Assembly: GCF_028288465.1 (NCBI RefSeq)
Contig: NZ_JAQBNR010000019.1
Location: 124,001-188,000, forward strand
DNA from: Ferruginibacter sp.
GTDB taxonomy: Bacteria > Bacteroidota > Bacteroidia > Chitinophagales > Chitinophagaceae
DNA: 64,000 nt
Direction of reading: 5' to 3'
Position numbers and translations under genes: made by a program
The notes under the pieces: generated by a model
What the model was told of the DNA's origin: nothing
The model's database searches: none
What the model saw: the letters and a program-made list of their open reading frames with translations, nothing else
Part shown: in pieces, positions 54,636-63,436 of the stretch
Layout of the letters: each line of letters begins with the position of its first letter
Position numbering within the stretch: position 1 is the stretch's first letter

Positions 54636-54872
54636 ATGAAAAAAATGCTCCCTTTATTTTTAGTGTTTTTGATATCCGCGGCTTTTGCGGAAATTGTCCA
54701 GGCGCAATGTTCTATTTGCACTAAAACTGCCCAGCAATTGGGCGAAGGGCCCGCCCAGGGCTTAAACAGTGGTATTATGTATTTAATGTTTACTCCCTTT
54801 ATTATAGTAGGCTTTATCGGCTACCGTTGGTGGAAAACCAATAAAGAAGCTGATGAAATGCCGGACGCCTGA
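54636..54872 (+). CDS. Small exported membrane protein with a CxxC motif
   Basis: 78 residues from the ATG at 54636. A signal peptide (cut near VQAQ) is followed at once by CSICTKTAQQLGEG, an AQGLNSGIMYL loop, one membrane helix (MFTPFIIVGFIGYRWW) and a short charged tail. The CxxC plus GLNxGIxYL pattern recurs in small membrane proteins of Bacteroidota in my memory, without a known function. The cysteines would face the periplasm. It has its own consensus promoter and is convergent with meaB. Confidence 0.75.
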   Translation: MKKMLPLFLVFLISAAFAEIVQAQCSICTKTAQQLGEGPAQGLNSGIMYLMFTPFIIVGFIGYRWWKTNKEADEMPDA

Positions 54873-54911
54873 CATAGGTCGTTGCTCTGCCGGCAACATG
54901 CTGGCACTCCC

Positions 54912-55802
54912 CTAAAATTGTTGTATAAACCGGTATAGGTTAAAATCTTTCCCAGCCTTTTCAATCTGGGTTTTCAAAAAAGATTTTTTAACACCCACCA
55001 TTTTTTTTTGTGTGATGAGATAGTACGCTTTTTCTGCTAACAGCCAGTATTTTTTATCCCTGTTTTTTTGTTGAGCAAGGCTTTCTGCTATGGCTTCCAT
55101 CAGCTGGGTAATACCCGTTTTTTGCGATGCCACTGTTTTGATAACCGGAACAGGAATGCGCCTGGTATTAAACGCGGGGGCAAGCATTCCGCGTAGATTT
55201 TTCATAAAAACAGCGGCGTCTGGGCGGTCGGCTTTGTTTACAACAAAAATGTCAGCAATTTCCATCAGCCCGGCCTTCATAGTTTGTACATCATCACCCG
55301 ATTCGGGCACCAATACCACAACAGTACAGTCTGCCAGCCCGGCAATTTCAATTTCACTTTGTCCAACGCCGACAGTTTCAACAATTACATAATCAAAGCG
55401 GGCGGCTTTCAGCAAATCGCTGATCTCAATTATTTTGGGGTGCAGCCCTCCCAGCGAGCCCCTGGAGGCCAGCGAGCGGATATATACATTGGGATTGGTA
55501 TACCACTCACTCATCCGGATACGATCGCCTAAAAGTGCTCCTGAATTAAAAGGAGAAGATGGATCCACACAAAGTACACCTGCCTTTTTTCCTTCACCGG
55601 TAATATGACCAATCAATGCATCCACCAGTGTGCTTTTTCCCGCCCCGGGAGGGCCTGTAATTCCAATAACGGGCGTGGTTGAAGGAGGTAAAAGCTGCAA
55701 CAAACGCTCATGCCCTTCTACCTGGTTTTCTACCAGCGAAATACACCTGGCCAGAGCTTTAATATCGCCGTGCTGAATTTGTTGCAGGTATTGTTGCCAC
55801 AT
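54912..55802 (-). CDS. meaB: Methylmalonyl-CoA mutase-associated GTPase
   Basis: 296 residues, G3E/MeaB type P-loop GTPase. Walker A in GITGPPGAGKST (about residues 46-57), DPSSPFNSGALLGDRIRM, the ETVGVGQSE switch, and NKAD for guanine recognition. It guards loading and protection of B12 in methylmalonyl-CoA mutase; the mutase genes are not in this window. It is slightly shorter than the ~330 residues of many homologues, mainly at the N-terminus. Confidence 0.93.
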   Translation of the reverse strand: MWQQYLQQIQHGDIKALARCISLVENQVEGHERLLQLLPPSTTPVIGITGPPGAGKSTLVDALIGHITGEGKKAGVLCVDPSSPFNSGALLGDRIRMSEWYTNPNVYIRSLASRGSLGGLHPKIIEISDLLKAARFDYVIVETVGVGQSEIEIAGLADCTVVVLVPESGDDVQTMKAGLMEIADIFVVNKADRPDAAVFMKNLRGMLAPAFNTRRIPVPVIKTVASQKTGITQLMEAIAESLAQQKNRDKKYWLLAEKAYYLITQKKMVGVKKSFLKTQIEKAGKDFNLYRFIQQF

Positions 55803-55970
55803 GCAACAAAATTCACTGTAAATAAATCAAATTCCAAATAATTGAAACCGTGGGGAACTGTCGCAAACAATGCCGTTACCCCGATTGTTTATAGCGGTTA
55901 TAATACCAGGACGGCACGATTTTATCATGGCTGTTTGTTATTAACTTCGGTTAAAAATTCAGGGCGTATT

Positions 55971-56606
55971 ATGACTAACTTTATAAATATTTTTCCGCTG
56001 GCCATTGTGGTATATCCTGGCGAAGAACTCAATCTGCACATTTTTGAACCCCGTTACAAACAGCTGATTAACGATTGCAAGGAAAATCAAAAGCCTTTTG
56101 GCATACCGGCAGTTATTGATGATAAAATCGGTGAGCTGGGAACGCTGGTAGAACTGGTTGAAATAACGGAAGTGTATGATAATGGCGAAATGGATATTAA
56201 AACCAGGGGCCTGGAAGTATTTCGCATCCTGGAAATTGTAAAAGATGTGCCCGGGAAATTATACAATGGTGCCATTGTCAATTATCCTGAAAATTCAGAA
56301 AAGAGTAATCAGCTATTAATGCAAAAAGTGGTGGAAATTATAGGCCAGCTGCATACCATTTTAAAAGTAAAAAAAACCTTTTCAAAAACGGAAGCCTTGT
56401 TACGCAGTTATGATGTAGCCCACCACGCCGGTCTTTCGCTGAAGGAAGAATATGAATTGCTTGGCCTGTTTCATGAAATGCAGCGGCAGGAATATTTAAA
56501 GCAACACCTGCTAAAAGTATTGCCCATAGTGGCTGAAATGGAAACACTAAAAAAGCGGATAAAATTAAACGGGCATTTTAAAAACCTGGAAGGGTTTAAT
56601 TTGTAA
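55971..56606 (+). CDS. Lon N-terminal (substrate-binding) domain protein
   Basis: 211 residues from the ATG at 55971; the upstream in-frame extension is not conserved in look. It opens INIFPLAIVVYPGEELNLHIFEPRY, the typical start of stand-alone Lon-N (PUA-like) proteins, then a beta domain to about residue 110 and a helical end. No protease or ATPase part follows. Role unknown, perhaps substrate capture. A TAACTTCG sequence upstream (near 55943) weakly resembles a -7 box. Confidence 0.85.
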   Translation: MTNFINIFPLAIVVYPGEELNLHIFEPRYKQLINDCKENQKPFGIPAVIDDKIGELGTLVELVEITEVYDNGEMDIKTRGLEVFRILEIVKDVPGKLYNGAIVNYPENSEKSNQLLMQKVVEIIGQLHTILKVKKTFSKTEALLRSYDVAHHAGLSLKEEYELLGLFHEMQRQEYLKQHLLKVLPIVAEMETLKKRIKLNGHFKNLEGFNL

Positions 56607-56636
56607 CAATCATCTTTTTTACCAGGTTGTTTTTTT
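56583..56636 (+). terminator. Likely terminator after the Lon-N gene
   Basis: AACCTGG (56583-56589, inside the last codons) pairs with CCAGGTT (56622-56628), followed by G and seven T (56630-56636). The 32-nt loop is long, so strength is uncertain. Confidence 0.5.
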
Positions 56637-56747
56637 AGCAATCCGTTTTTGTAAGCAGATTCAAAAGAGCGATTTATCTTTCCTTTTACAATTATCAATC
56701 TGCTGCGATTGCTACTCTTGCTAAAGTTTATCTAGAAAAATACATAC

Positions 56748-57479
56748 ATGAAAAAAACACTTTGCTTCGATTTTGGCAATACCCGTAAAAAATGCGGCTT
56801 CTTTGAAAATGATGTATTTAAAAATGACATTGCGGTGGCAGACGACAGCCTGGAAACCATTGAAAAGCTGCTGGAACAATACCAACCTGACAACACTATT
56901 CTGGCATCCGTTATAGAACACAACAGTGCTATTGAAACACTATTGGGTGAAAAAACAAACTTTCATAAACTATCCCATATTAGTAAAGTAAATTTCACTA
57001 CGGCTGTGGGAAAACCCCAAACCATTGGTGCAGACCGGCTGGCGTTGATTGCCGCCGCCGTGCATTTTTATCCAGACAAAAATAACCTGGTGATTGGTTT
57101 GGGCAGTTGTATCACCTATAATTTCATTACCCAAAACAACGAGTTTATTGGTGGCGCCATTTCGCCGGGTATGGAAATGCGGTTTAAATCAATGCATGAT
57201 CATACCGCATTTTTACCGCTGGTTCAAAAAGACTGGAATTTTCCGGTAATTGCCTACGACACAAAAACGAATCTTCAAAGCGGTGTAATAGCCGGAATTA
57301 CCTTTGAAATTGATGGATTCATCGATTATTATGCAGGTAAATACGGCAACTTTAACGTGGTTTTAACCGGGGGTGATTCGGCCTATTTTGCCGGTCAACT
57401 TAAAAACAGGATATTTGCAGACTTAAATTTTTTATTCAAAGGACTTTACGCAATCAGCGAAGTTAACAACTGCAAATAA
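56748..57479 (+). CDS. coaX: Type III pantothenate kinase
   Basis: 243 residues, ASKHA fold. It phosphorylates pantothenate in coenzyme A synthesis. Visible motifs: DFGNT (D8), GADRLA (about residue 97), GGAISPGMEMR, and the C-terminal VVLTGGDSAYF. One motif departs from the usual form: where DAGTxxTxD is expected there is GLGSCITYN, so both aspartates are replaced by Gly and Asn. The gene's stop overlaps the start of the following gene (TAATG), so the two are translationally coupled. Confidence 0.88.
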   Translation: MKKTLCFDFGNTRKKCGFFENDVFKNDIAVADDSLETIEKLLEQYQPDNTILASVIEHNSAIETLLGEKTNFHKLSHISKVNFTTAVGKPQTIGADRLALIAAAVHFYPDKNNLVIGLGSCITYNFITQNNEFIGGAISPGMEMRFKSMHDHTAFLPLVQKDWNFPVIAYDTKTNLQSGVIAGITFEIDGFIDYYAGKYGNFNVVLTGGDSAYFAGQLKNRIFADLNFLFKGLYAISEVNNCK

Positions 57480-58831
57480 TGATGAGACTGACAGGCCTGG
57501 TTTTAACCGTACTTTTTTACACATCTGTCTCTGCGCAGGAAAACTCTCCTTATTCCCGTTATGGTTTGGGAGATCTTACCCCCAATCACAATATCATCAC
57601 CAGGGCTATGGGTGGAATAACTGCAGGCTATTCAGATTTTCAAAGTGTGAATTTTACCAATCCCGCCAGCTATGGCAACCTTGGCTATGTAGACCCTGCA
57701 GTAGTAAAGGGCAATCCAAATTATCAGCGCAGCACCATATTTGATTTTGGTGCTGAAATAGACACACGTATTTTAAGAAGTACAACTCCCCTTACAAAGT
57801 TTACCTCCAATAACGTCAGCATGTCTTACGTGCAGCTGGGTTTTCCTATAAAAATGAAGCAGGCAAATAAAAAAGGCGTGTTTTTAGGCGCCAACTTTGG
57901 CCTTAAACCGGTTTCAAAAATAAATTATAAAATCGCAAAGTTTGAGCGGTTACAGGGTATTGATAGTTTAGCCACAGTTTACGAAGGCAACGGTGGTTTA
58001 AATGAAGTGGCTGGTGGCCTTGGTATTCGTATCAAAGGCCTTAGTCTGGGATTTAATGCAGGGTATGCATTTGGCAATAAGGACTACAGTACCAGGCTTA
58101 GTTTTTTAAATGACACTGTCCATTACTATTCTTCCAACTCATCTGAAAGAACCCATTTTGGCGGCGGATTTTTTAATGCGGGTATGCAGTATGAAATCAA
58201 ACTAAAAAGCAAGGCGATATTAAGATTAGGCGCCTATGGCAATCTGAAACAAACATACAAAGGAACACAAAGTACGTTGAGAGAGACATTCGCAACCGAC
58301 GCAAATGGTACGAATTCACGAATTGACAGTATTTATGAAAATGAAATAAAAGGAAATATCGTACGTCCGTCTGCTTATGCCGTTGGTTTTACCTACCGCG
58401 ATAGCGCGGGCCATTGGAGCTTTGGCGCTGATTACGAGGTTACCAAGTGGCAGGAATATAGCTTTTACGGCAAGCCGGACCTGGTTAACAATAACTGGAA
58501 AATAAGAGCCGGCGTGGAATATTTCCCGGCATCTTACAACACACCTATCAACAAGTATTTCAATTTTGTACATTATCGCATTGGCTTTAATTACGGTCCC
58601 GACTACATCAATGTAAACAGCAAATTGCCAGAGTATGGCTTTACATTTGGCGCAGGGTTTCCGCTAAAATTGAGAAGAGGTTATTTTGAGACACAATCTT
58701 CTATGTTGAACACCGCCATTGAAATCGGCAGCAGGGGAGATAAAAAATCGAACGTAAGAGAAAATACCGTGCGACTCAGTATTGGTTTATCTTTGGGCGA
58801 CCTGTGGTTTAGAAGATATAAATACGATTAA
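57479..58831 (+). CDS. Outer-membrane beta-barrel protein
   Basis: 450 residues with a signal peptide (cut near SVSAQ). The mature N-terminus NSPYSRYGLGDL...RAMGGITAGY and asn/gly-rich strands are typical of OmpP1/FadL-like or PorV-like barrels of Bacteroidota. The C-terminal region has repeated amphipathic strands. Its substrate is unknown. It overlaps coaX by one base and is followed after 14 bp by lptC, a gene order I recall as common in this phylum. Confidence 0.82.
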   Translation: MMRLTGLVLTVLFYTSVSAQENSPYSRYGLGDLTPNHNIITRAMGGITAGYSDFQSVNFTNPASYGNLGYVDPAVVKGNPNYQRSTIFDFGAEIDTRILRSTTPLTKFTSNNVSMSYVQLGFPIKMKQANKKGVFLGANFGLKPVSKINYKIAKFERLQGIDSLATVYEGNGGLNEVAGGLGIRIKGLSLGFNAGYAFGNKDYSTRLSFLNDTVHYYSSNSSERTHFGGGFFNAGMQYEIKLKSKAILRLGAYGNLKQTYKGTQSTLRETFATDANGTNSRIDSIYENEIKGNIVRPSAYAVGFTYRDSAGHWSFGADYEVTKWQEYSFYGKPDLVNNNWKIRAGVEYFPASYNTPINKYFNFVHYRIGFNYGPDYINVNSKLPEYGFTFGAGFPLKLRRGYFETQSSMLNTAIEIGSRGDKKSNVRENTVRLSIGLSLGDLWFRRYKYD

Positions 58832-58845
58832 ACCGATACCAGTTA

Positions 58846-59418
58846 ATGAACTATAAAGATTTATATATACCCATTTTGGCAGCCGTATTTGCAGGCTGCT
58901 TTTTTTTATGCAGTTGCGAAAATACTCAGGAAGAGCTTGACAAATTCAATCATAAAGACATTGCTGTTGAAGAGGGAAAAAATGTGGTGATTAAATATTC
59001 TGTTGGCGGAAGGAAGAAAGCCATTTTAACGGGGCCGGTAATGTACCGGGTGCAGGACACCATTCCCTACATTGAGTTTCCCAAAAGCATCCATGTAGAT
59101 TTTTTTGATATTCGTGACAGTCTTGACAGTAAGCTGGATGCAAAATATGCACAGTACAAGGAAACCCAGAGCAGGGTGTTTTTAAAAGACAGTGTACGGG
59201 TGATTAATGTAAAAGGAGACACATTGTATTGTAACGAATTGTATTGGGACAGGGCCCGCACCGGAACAGAATTTTATACTGATAAACCGGTACGCATCAG
59301 AACGAGGAAAGAAACTTTGAACGGTATTGGGATGGAAGCCAGCCAGGATTTCAAAGAATATCATATTATCAAACCTACCGGCATTGTTTCGGTACCTGCA
59401 GCGCAGTTTCCTAATTAA
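58846..59418 (+). CDS. lptC: LPS export protein LptC, lipoprotein form
   Basis: 190 residues. N-terminal hydrophobic segment with a lipobox-like CSC near residues 23-25, followed by a beta-jellyroll LptC domain (AVEEGKNVVIKYSVGGRKKAIL through ETLNGIGMEASQDFKEY). It forms part of the periplasmic bridge that carries LPS from LptBFG towards LptD. In this phylum LptC tends to be a lipoprotein or membrane-anchored; the window has no other lpt gene. Confidence 0.88.
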   Translation: MNYKDLYIPILAAVFAGCFFLCSCENTQEELDKFNHKDIAVEEGKNVVIKYSVGGRKKAILTGPVMYRVQDTIPYIEFPKSIHVDFFDIRDSLDSKLDAKYAQYKETQSRVFLKDSVRVINVKGDTLYCNELYWDRARTGTEFYTDKPVRIRTRKETLNGIGMEASQDFKEYHIIKPTGIVSVPAAQFPN

Positions 59419-59431
59419 GGAAATTCACCAG

Positions 59432-59466
59432 CAACAATAATACAATTTTAATTGTTGTTGTATTTT
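59432..59466 (+). terminator. Probable terminator after lptC
   Basis: CAACAAT (59432-59438) and ATTGTTG (59451-59457) pair around a 12-nt AT-rich loop, followed by TTGTATTTTT. The stem is AT-rich, so moderate confidence. Confidence 0.45.
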
Positions 59467-59558
59467 TAACTTAAAAGAGAAGCGGGGACTTTGCCTGTTT
59501 CTAAAAATAAGCATCGGAAATAAGTTATCGCTATCAAAGCAGCATTTACCTCTTAACC

Positions 59559-59906
59559 ATGAATAAAATTATTGTTTACGGAATACCCAATTGTGATACG
59601 ATTAAAAAAACATTGGATTGGTACAAAAAGAAAAATATTACTGTTGAATTTGTAGACTATAAAAAGGCGGGGATTACAAAAGAAAAACTGGCGGCCTGGA
59701 GTAAAAAAGTGGGGTATGAAATACTCTTAAATAAAAAAAGTACTACCTGGAGAAGTTTGTCGCGGGAAACCCAACAAAAAATTACAAGCGAACAAGCGGC
59801 TATACAACTGATGCAGGAGTATACCAGCCTTATCAAAAGGCCAGTGATTGAAATAAATGGCAATATTTTGGTAGGGTTCAATGAAACAAATTTTTCCAAA
59901 CAATAA
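59559..59906 (+). CDS. ArsC/Spx-family thioredoxin-fold protein (YffB-like)
   Basis: 115 residues. C12 in GIPNCDTIKK is in the ArsC position; the C-terminus IKRPVIEINGNILVGF fits the ArsC/Spx fold. There is no arsenic gene nearby (no arsB, arsR), so the YffB-like, housekeeping glutathione/thiol branch is more likely than arsenate reduction. osmC starts 10 bp downstream; both probably act on thiol or peroxide stress. Confidence 0.85.
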   Translation: MNKIIVYGIPNCDTIKKTLDWYKKKNITVEFVDYKKAGITKEKLAAWSKKVGYEILLNKKSTTWRSLSRETQQKITSEQAAIQLMQEYTSLIKRPVIEINGNILVGFNETNFSKQ

Positions 59907-59916
59907 ACACAACACA

Positions 59917-60333
59917 ATGAAACGCAATGCAACCGCCGTATGGAACGGCACTGGTAAAGAAGGTACAGGTAACCTAACTACACAAAGCACCACTTTAAAC
60001 AAAACTCAATATTCGTATAATTCCCGTTTTGCGGAAGGTGTTGGCACAAACCCTGAAGAGCTCGTGGCTGCAGCGCACGCCGGTTGCTTTAGTATGAAAC
60101 TGAGCTTTGTGTTGAATGCAGCCGGTTTTACCGCAGATGAGATTAATACCAAGTGTGACATTACGTTGGACCCTGCGGCGGGTGTGATTACTGAATCTCA
60201 CTTAACCGTGTCAGCAAAAATTCCGGGTATCAGTAAAGAACAGTTTGATACAGCAGTTACAGATGCAAAAACAAATTGCCCGATTTCAAAATTATTGAAT
60301 ACAAATATTACACACGAAGCAACATTGTTGTAA
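59917..60333 (+). CDS. osmC: OsmC-family peroxiredoxin
   Basis: 138 residues from the ATG at 59917. The two redox cysteines are in AAAHAGCFSM (about residue 55) and KTNCPISKL (about residue 120). OsmC proteins reduce organic hydroperoxides. It starts 10 bp after the ArsC-like gene and is followed by a GC-rich terminator shared with the convergent efflux operon. Confidence 0.9.
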   Translation: MKRNATAVWNGTGKEGTGNLTTQSTTLNKTQYSYNSRFAEGVGTNPEELVAAAHAGCFSMKLSFVLNAAGFTADEINTKCDITLDPAAGVITESHLTVSAKIPGISKEQFDTAVTDAKTNCPISKLLNTNITHEATLL

Positions 60334-60369
60334 GCGTATACAAAGTAAAAAATCAAAAGTAAAAATTAA

Positions 60370-60412
60370 AAAGCCGCCGGGATAGAGTGACAACTCCGTA
60401 TTCGGCGGCTTT
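60370..60412. terminator. Bidirectional terminator between osmC and the efflux operon
   Basis: AAAGCCGCCG (60370-60379) and CGGCGGCTTT (60403-60412) pair perfectly over 10 bp around a 23-nt loop. A-rich upstream and T-rich downstream suit both convergent transcripts. Confidence 0.8.
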
Positions 60413-60500
60413 CAATTTATAATTTGTACAAAGTAAAATAATTCTTCCAGGTTGGGAGATTATTGGATTTTACTGCTTCAACTTATCACTCATAACTCCA

Positions 60501-62084
60501 TTAGTGCATCGCTTCGCCTAAATCTACCTTCTGACCCTTATTGCCTTTAACCATTAACACAAATGGTACGCAAATTAAGAACATGATTCCGAGGTACATA
60601 AACACATCCATATAGGAGAGTACAGCGGCTTGTTTGGTTACCATATGATCCAGTGTGGCATAACTTGTTTTAAGTGCTTCGTCTGTATTCATCCCTTTAT
60701 TGATAAAGGTATGCTGCAGGCCCTGTACCCGCTGTTGCACGGCAGCATTATTTATATCCAGTTTACTTACCAGGTCATTCCGGTGAATCATATTTTTACG
60801 GGCCATGAAAGTGGTAATCAGTGCCACCCCAAATGAACCGCCCAGCTGGCGCATCATGCCCGTAAAGGCAGCACCCTGGCCTATTTGCTGGCCTTTTAAT
60901 GTTGACAATGACAAGGCTGTGATTGGGATAAATAACATCCCCATGCCAAGGCCACGCACAATCAGCATCCAGAAAAATGCATCCGAGTTGGTATCAGGTG
61001 TCAAGATAAAATATCCCCATATGGTAAAGATGGCAAACAATACCATACCTCCGGCAACCAGATATTGCTGTGGTACGCCTTTGCTTAATAACTTGCCGAT
61101 GATGGGCATCATAAACGCTGTTGTTAATGCGGCTGGTACCATTAGCATACCGGCCTGTTGAGCCGTCCAGCCCAGTATAGATTGCGTATATAGTGGAATG
61201 ATAAAAGTAGATCCATACAATCCAAAACCCATTATAAAGGAAAGAATAGTCCCTACCCGCAGATTACCGTTTTTTAATACACGCAATTCTACAATAGGGT
61301 TTTTAAAACTCGTTTCACGCCAGATAAAAAAGAATAAACCCAAAAAGGCGGCCACCATAAGATATATAATCACGCTGCTGTTAAACCAGTCATCATCCTG
61401 ACCTTTTTCCAGCACATATTGTAAAGAACCAACCGTAAGCGCCAGCAATCCAATACCCAGCCAGTCAATATCACTTCCGGTACTTTTTTCGCCGTACTTG
61501 GGACTGCGGACAAACTGCAGTGTAAGTAAAGTTGCAATAACGCCGATGGGAATATTGATGTAGAAAATATAAGGCCATGAAGCATGATCAACAATGTAGC
61601 CACCTAAAGGCGGTCCCAACGTTGGACCAATGATAACACCCAATCCATAAATGGCCTGGGCCATACTTCTTTTTTCGGGTGGATAACTTTCGGTAATAAT
61701 GGTTTGAGAAGTTACGAGTAAAGCGCCGCCGCCGATACCCTGTAAAAAACGAAAAATTACCAGCTCCCAAATACCGGTTGCATTACCACATAAAAACGAA
61801 CAAACCGTGAAGAGAATAATTGAAGCGGCGAAATAATTACGCCTGCCAAACTGCACGGAAAGCCAGCTGGTCATTGGTACAATAATTACGTTTCCAATTG
61901 CGTACGCTGTGATCACCCAGGCAACTTCTGTCAAGGTTGCTCCCAGTGACCCGCGCATATCATTCAATGCCACGTTTACAATGGTGGTGTCCACAATTTC
62001 AAGCAGGGCGCAAAATATGGCCGTAATGGTAATAATTACCCTTCTTGAGCCATATTCAATTAAAGAATCCATTTGTTGTTGCAT
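60501..62084 (-). CDS. emrB: DHA2-family multidrug efflux transporter (EmrB-like)
   Basis: 527 residues, fourteen predicted helices, MFS. The N-terminal IVDTTIVNVALNDM motif and the motif C-like GLGVIIGPTLGPPLGGYI are typical of DHA2 drug antiporters. It should pump drugs through a tripartite system with the HlyD-like adaptor and TolC encoded upstream. It is the last gene of the minus-strand operon; 227 bp separate it from the hlyD gene. Confidence 0.92.
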   Translation of the reverse strand: MQQQMDSLIEYGSRRVIITITAIFCALLEIVDTTIVNVALNDMRGSLGATLTEVAWVITAYAIGNVIIVPMTSWLSVQFGRRNYFAASIILFTVCSFLCGNATGIWELVIFRFLQGIGGGALLVTSQTIITESYPPEKRSMAQAIYGLGVIIGPTLGPPLGGYIVDHASWPYIFYINIPIGVIATLLTLQFVRSPKYGEKSTGSDIDWLGIGLLALTVGSLQYVLEKGQDDDWFNSSVIIYLMVAAFLGLFFFIWRETSFKNPIVELRVLKNGNLRVGTILSFIMGFGLYGSTFIIPLYTQSILGWTAQQAGMLMVPAALTTAFMMPIIGKLLSKGVPQQYLVAGGMVLFAIFTIWGYFILTPDTNSDAFFWMLIVRGLGMGMLFIPITALSLSTLKGQQIGQGAAFTGMMRQLGGSFGVALITTFMARKNMIHRNDLVSKLDINNAAVQQRVQGLQHTFINKGMNTDEALKTSYATLDHMVTKQAAVLSYMDVFMYLGIMFLICVPFVLMVKGNKGQKVDLGEAMH

Positions 62085-62311
62085 ACAATATTTTTTATTG
62101 CCTCAAAGAGGCCTAAGGCGCTTGATTAGGAAACCGTTTTTACTGACAGTCATGGTCTATAATGTTCATCCATGGCATGTTGTACAAGAGCCGATATCTA
62201 CCGGCTGCAACGCCAATGAAGCTTAATAGTAGTACTATGCCTGGTTCAAATGTTTTACGGTTTCATTTACAAGAAAAAGCAAGAGAGCTTTCTCTCTAAA
62301 ATGTGGGCTGA

Positions 62312-63406
62312 TTATAAATTTACATCCACATCCACATTCATACCCGGCCTTAACTGTTTTACGAGCGAATCCGAAGGATTTGCAAATTCAATTTTCACAG
62401 GCAGCCGTTGCACTACTTTTACAAAATTACCGCTTGCATTATCCGGAGGTAGTAAGGCAAAACGTGAGCCGGTAGCGGGTGAAAAGGATGTCAGTTTTGC
62501 TTCAAATTCGTGCCCGGGAAAAGCGTCTGCACGTAAAACTACCCGTTGACCAATCCTCATTTTTTCAAACTGCGTTTCTTTAAAATTGGCCACTACCCAG
62601 ATATCGTTGTTTAATACAATGCTGAAAACTGATTGGCCGGGCTGTAAAAACTGGCCTTCCTGCACATTTACTTTTGATACCATGCCGCTTTCCTGTGCAG
62701 TTATTACTGCATAAGATAAATTCAGTTTTGCTTCTGCAACATCTACCTGTTTTTGCTTGATGATGGCATCTGCCACGCCAATTTGAGATGAGGTTGCATT
62801 GCTTTGAGAACTAACGGCACTGGTTTGCTGAGCTACCTGGTTTTTTTGCTGTACCAATATTTGTAACTGGCGTTCTGCGGTTTGTTTGGCAGCTTCTGCC
62901 TGGTCAAATTGTTGCTGGGTTATTGAATGATCTTTAATCAGGTTTGAGTAACGATCATAATCCTGTGACGCTCTGCGCAGGTTTATTTTGGCAGCTTCTA
63001 TTTGTGCATCTGCGGTGGATATGCCGGCCCTTGTAGTAGCAATATTTGCCCTTGAAGCATTTGTATTGGCTTTGGCTGCGCCAAGATTAGATTGGGCGGT
63101 AGCCAATGCTGCTTCGGCCTGCTGCACTTTTACAGCCAGGTCCCGGTCGTCAAGAATTAACAGGGTGTCGCCTTTTTTAATAATCTGGTTGTCTTTTACA
63201 CGTACCTCTTTAACATAACCGGCCACCCTTGGTATTACCGGGCTTATGTTGGCTTCTATCTGCGCATTATCAGTTTCTTCGTGATGTTGCCCATGGAGGT
63301 ATTTGGTGATGCCAAACCAGCCGCCGGCAATTACCAGCGCTATTAGTACAATTAAAAAAACTTTGCTTTTTTTAGGTGCTGCTTTAGCCGTTGTATCGTT
63401 TTGCAT
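62312..63406 (-). CDS. emrA: HlyD/EmrA-type membrane fusion protein
   Basis: 364 residues. One N-terminal membrane helix (VFLIVLIALVIAGGWFGI), a split lipoyl/barrel-sandwich domain (ISPVIPRVAGYVKEV and YAVITAQESGMVSKVNVQEG), and between them a long helical hairpin (about residues 90-210) rich in Ala, Gln and Lys. It links EmrB to TolC across the periplasm. The tolC gene ends 30 bp upstream. Confidence 0.92.
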   Translation of the reverse strand: MQNDTTAKAAPKKSKVFLIVLIALVIAGGWFGITKYLHGQHHEETDNAQIEANISPVIPRVAGYVKEVRVKDNQIIKKGDTLLILDDRDLAVKVQQAEAALATAQSNLGAAKANTNASRANIATTRAGISTADAQIEAAKINLRRASQDYDRYSNLIKDHSITQQQFDQAEAAKQTAERQLQILVQQKNQVAQQTSAVSSQSNATSSQIGVADAIIKQKQVDVAEAKLNLSYAVITAQESGMVSKVNVQEGQFLQPGQSVFSIVLNNDIWVVANFKETQFEKMRIGQRVVLRADAFPGHEFEAKLTSFSPATGSRFALLPPDNASGNFVKVVQRLPVKIEFANPSDSLVKQLRPGMNVDVDVNL

Positions 63407-63436
63407 AAAAATGTATTGTATGTTTTGGTGTTGATA

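Noticed and set aside
59559..59906. Arsenate resistance gene
   Set aside because: No arsR, arsB or acr3 nearby, and the sequence fits the general YffB/Spx-like branch.
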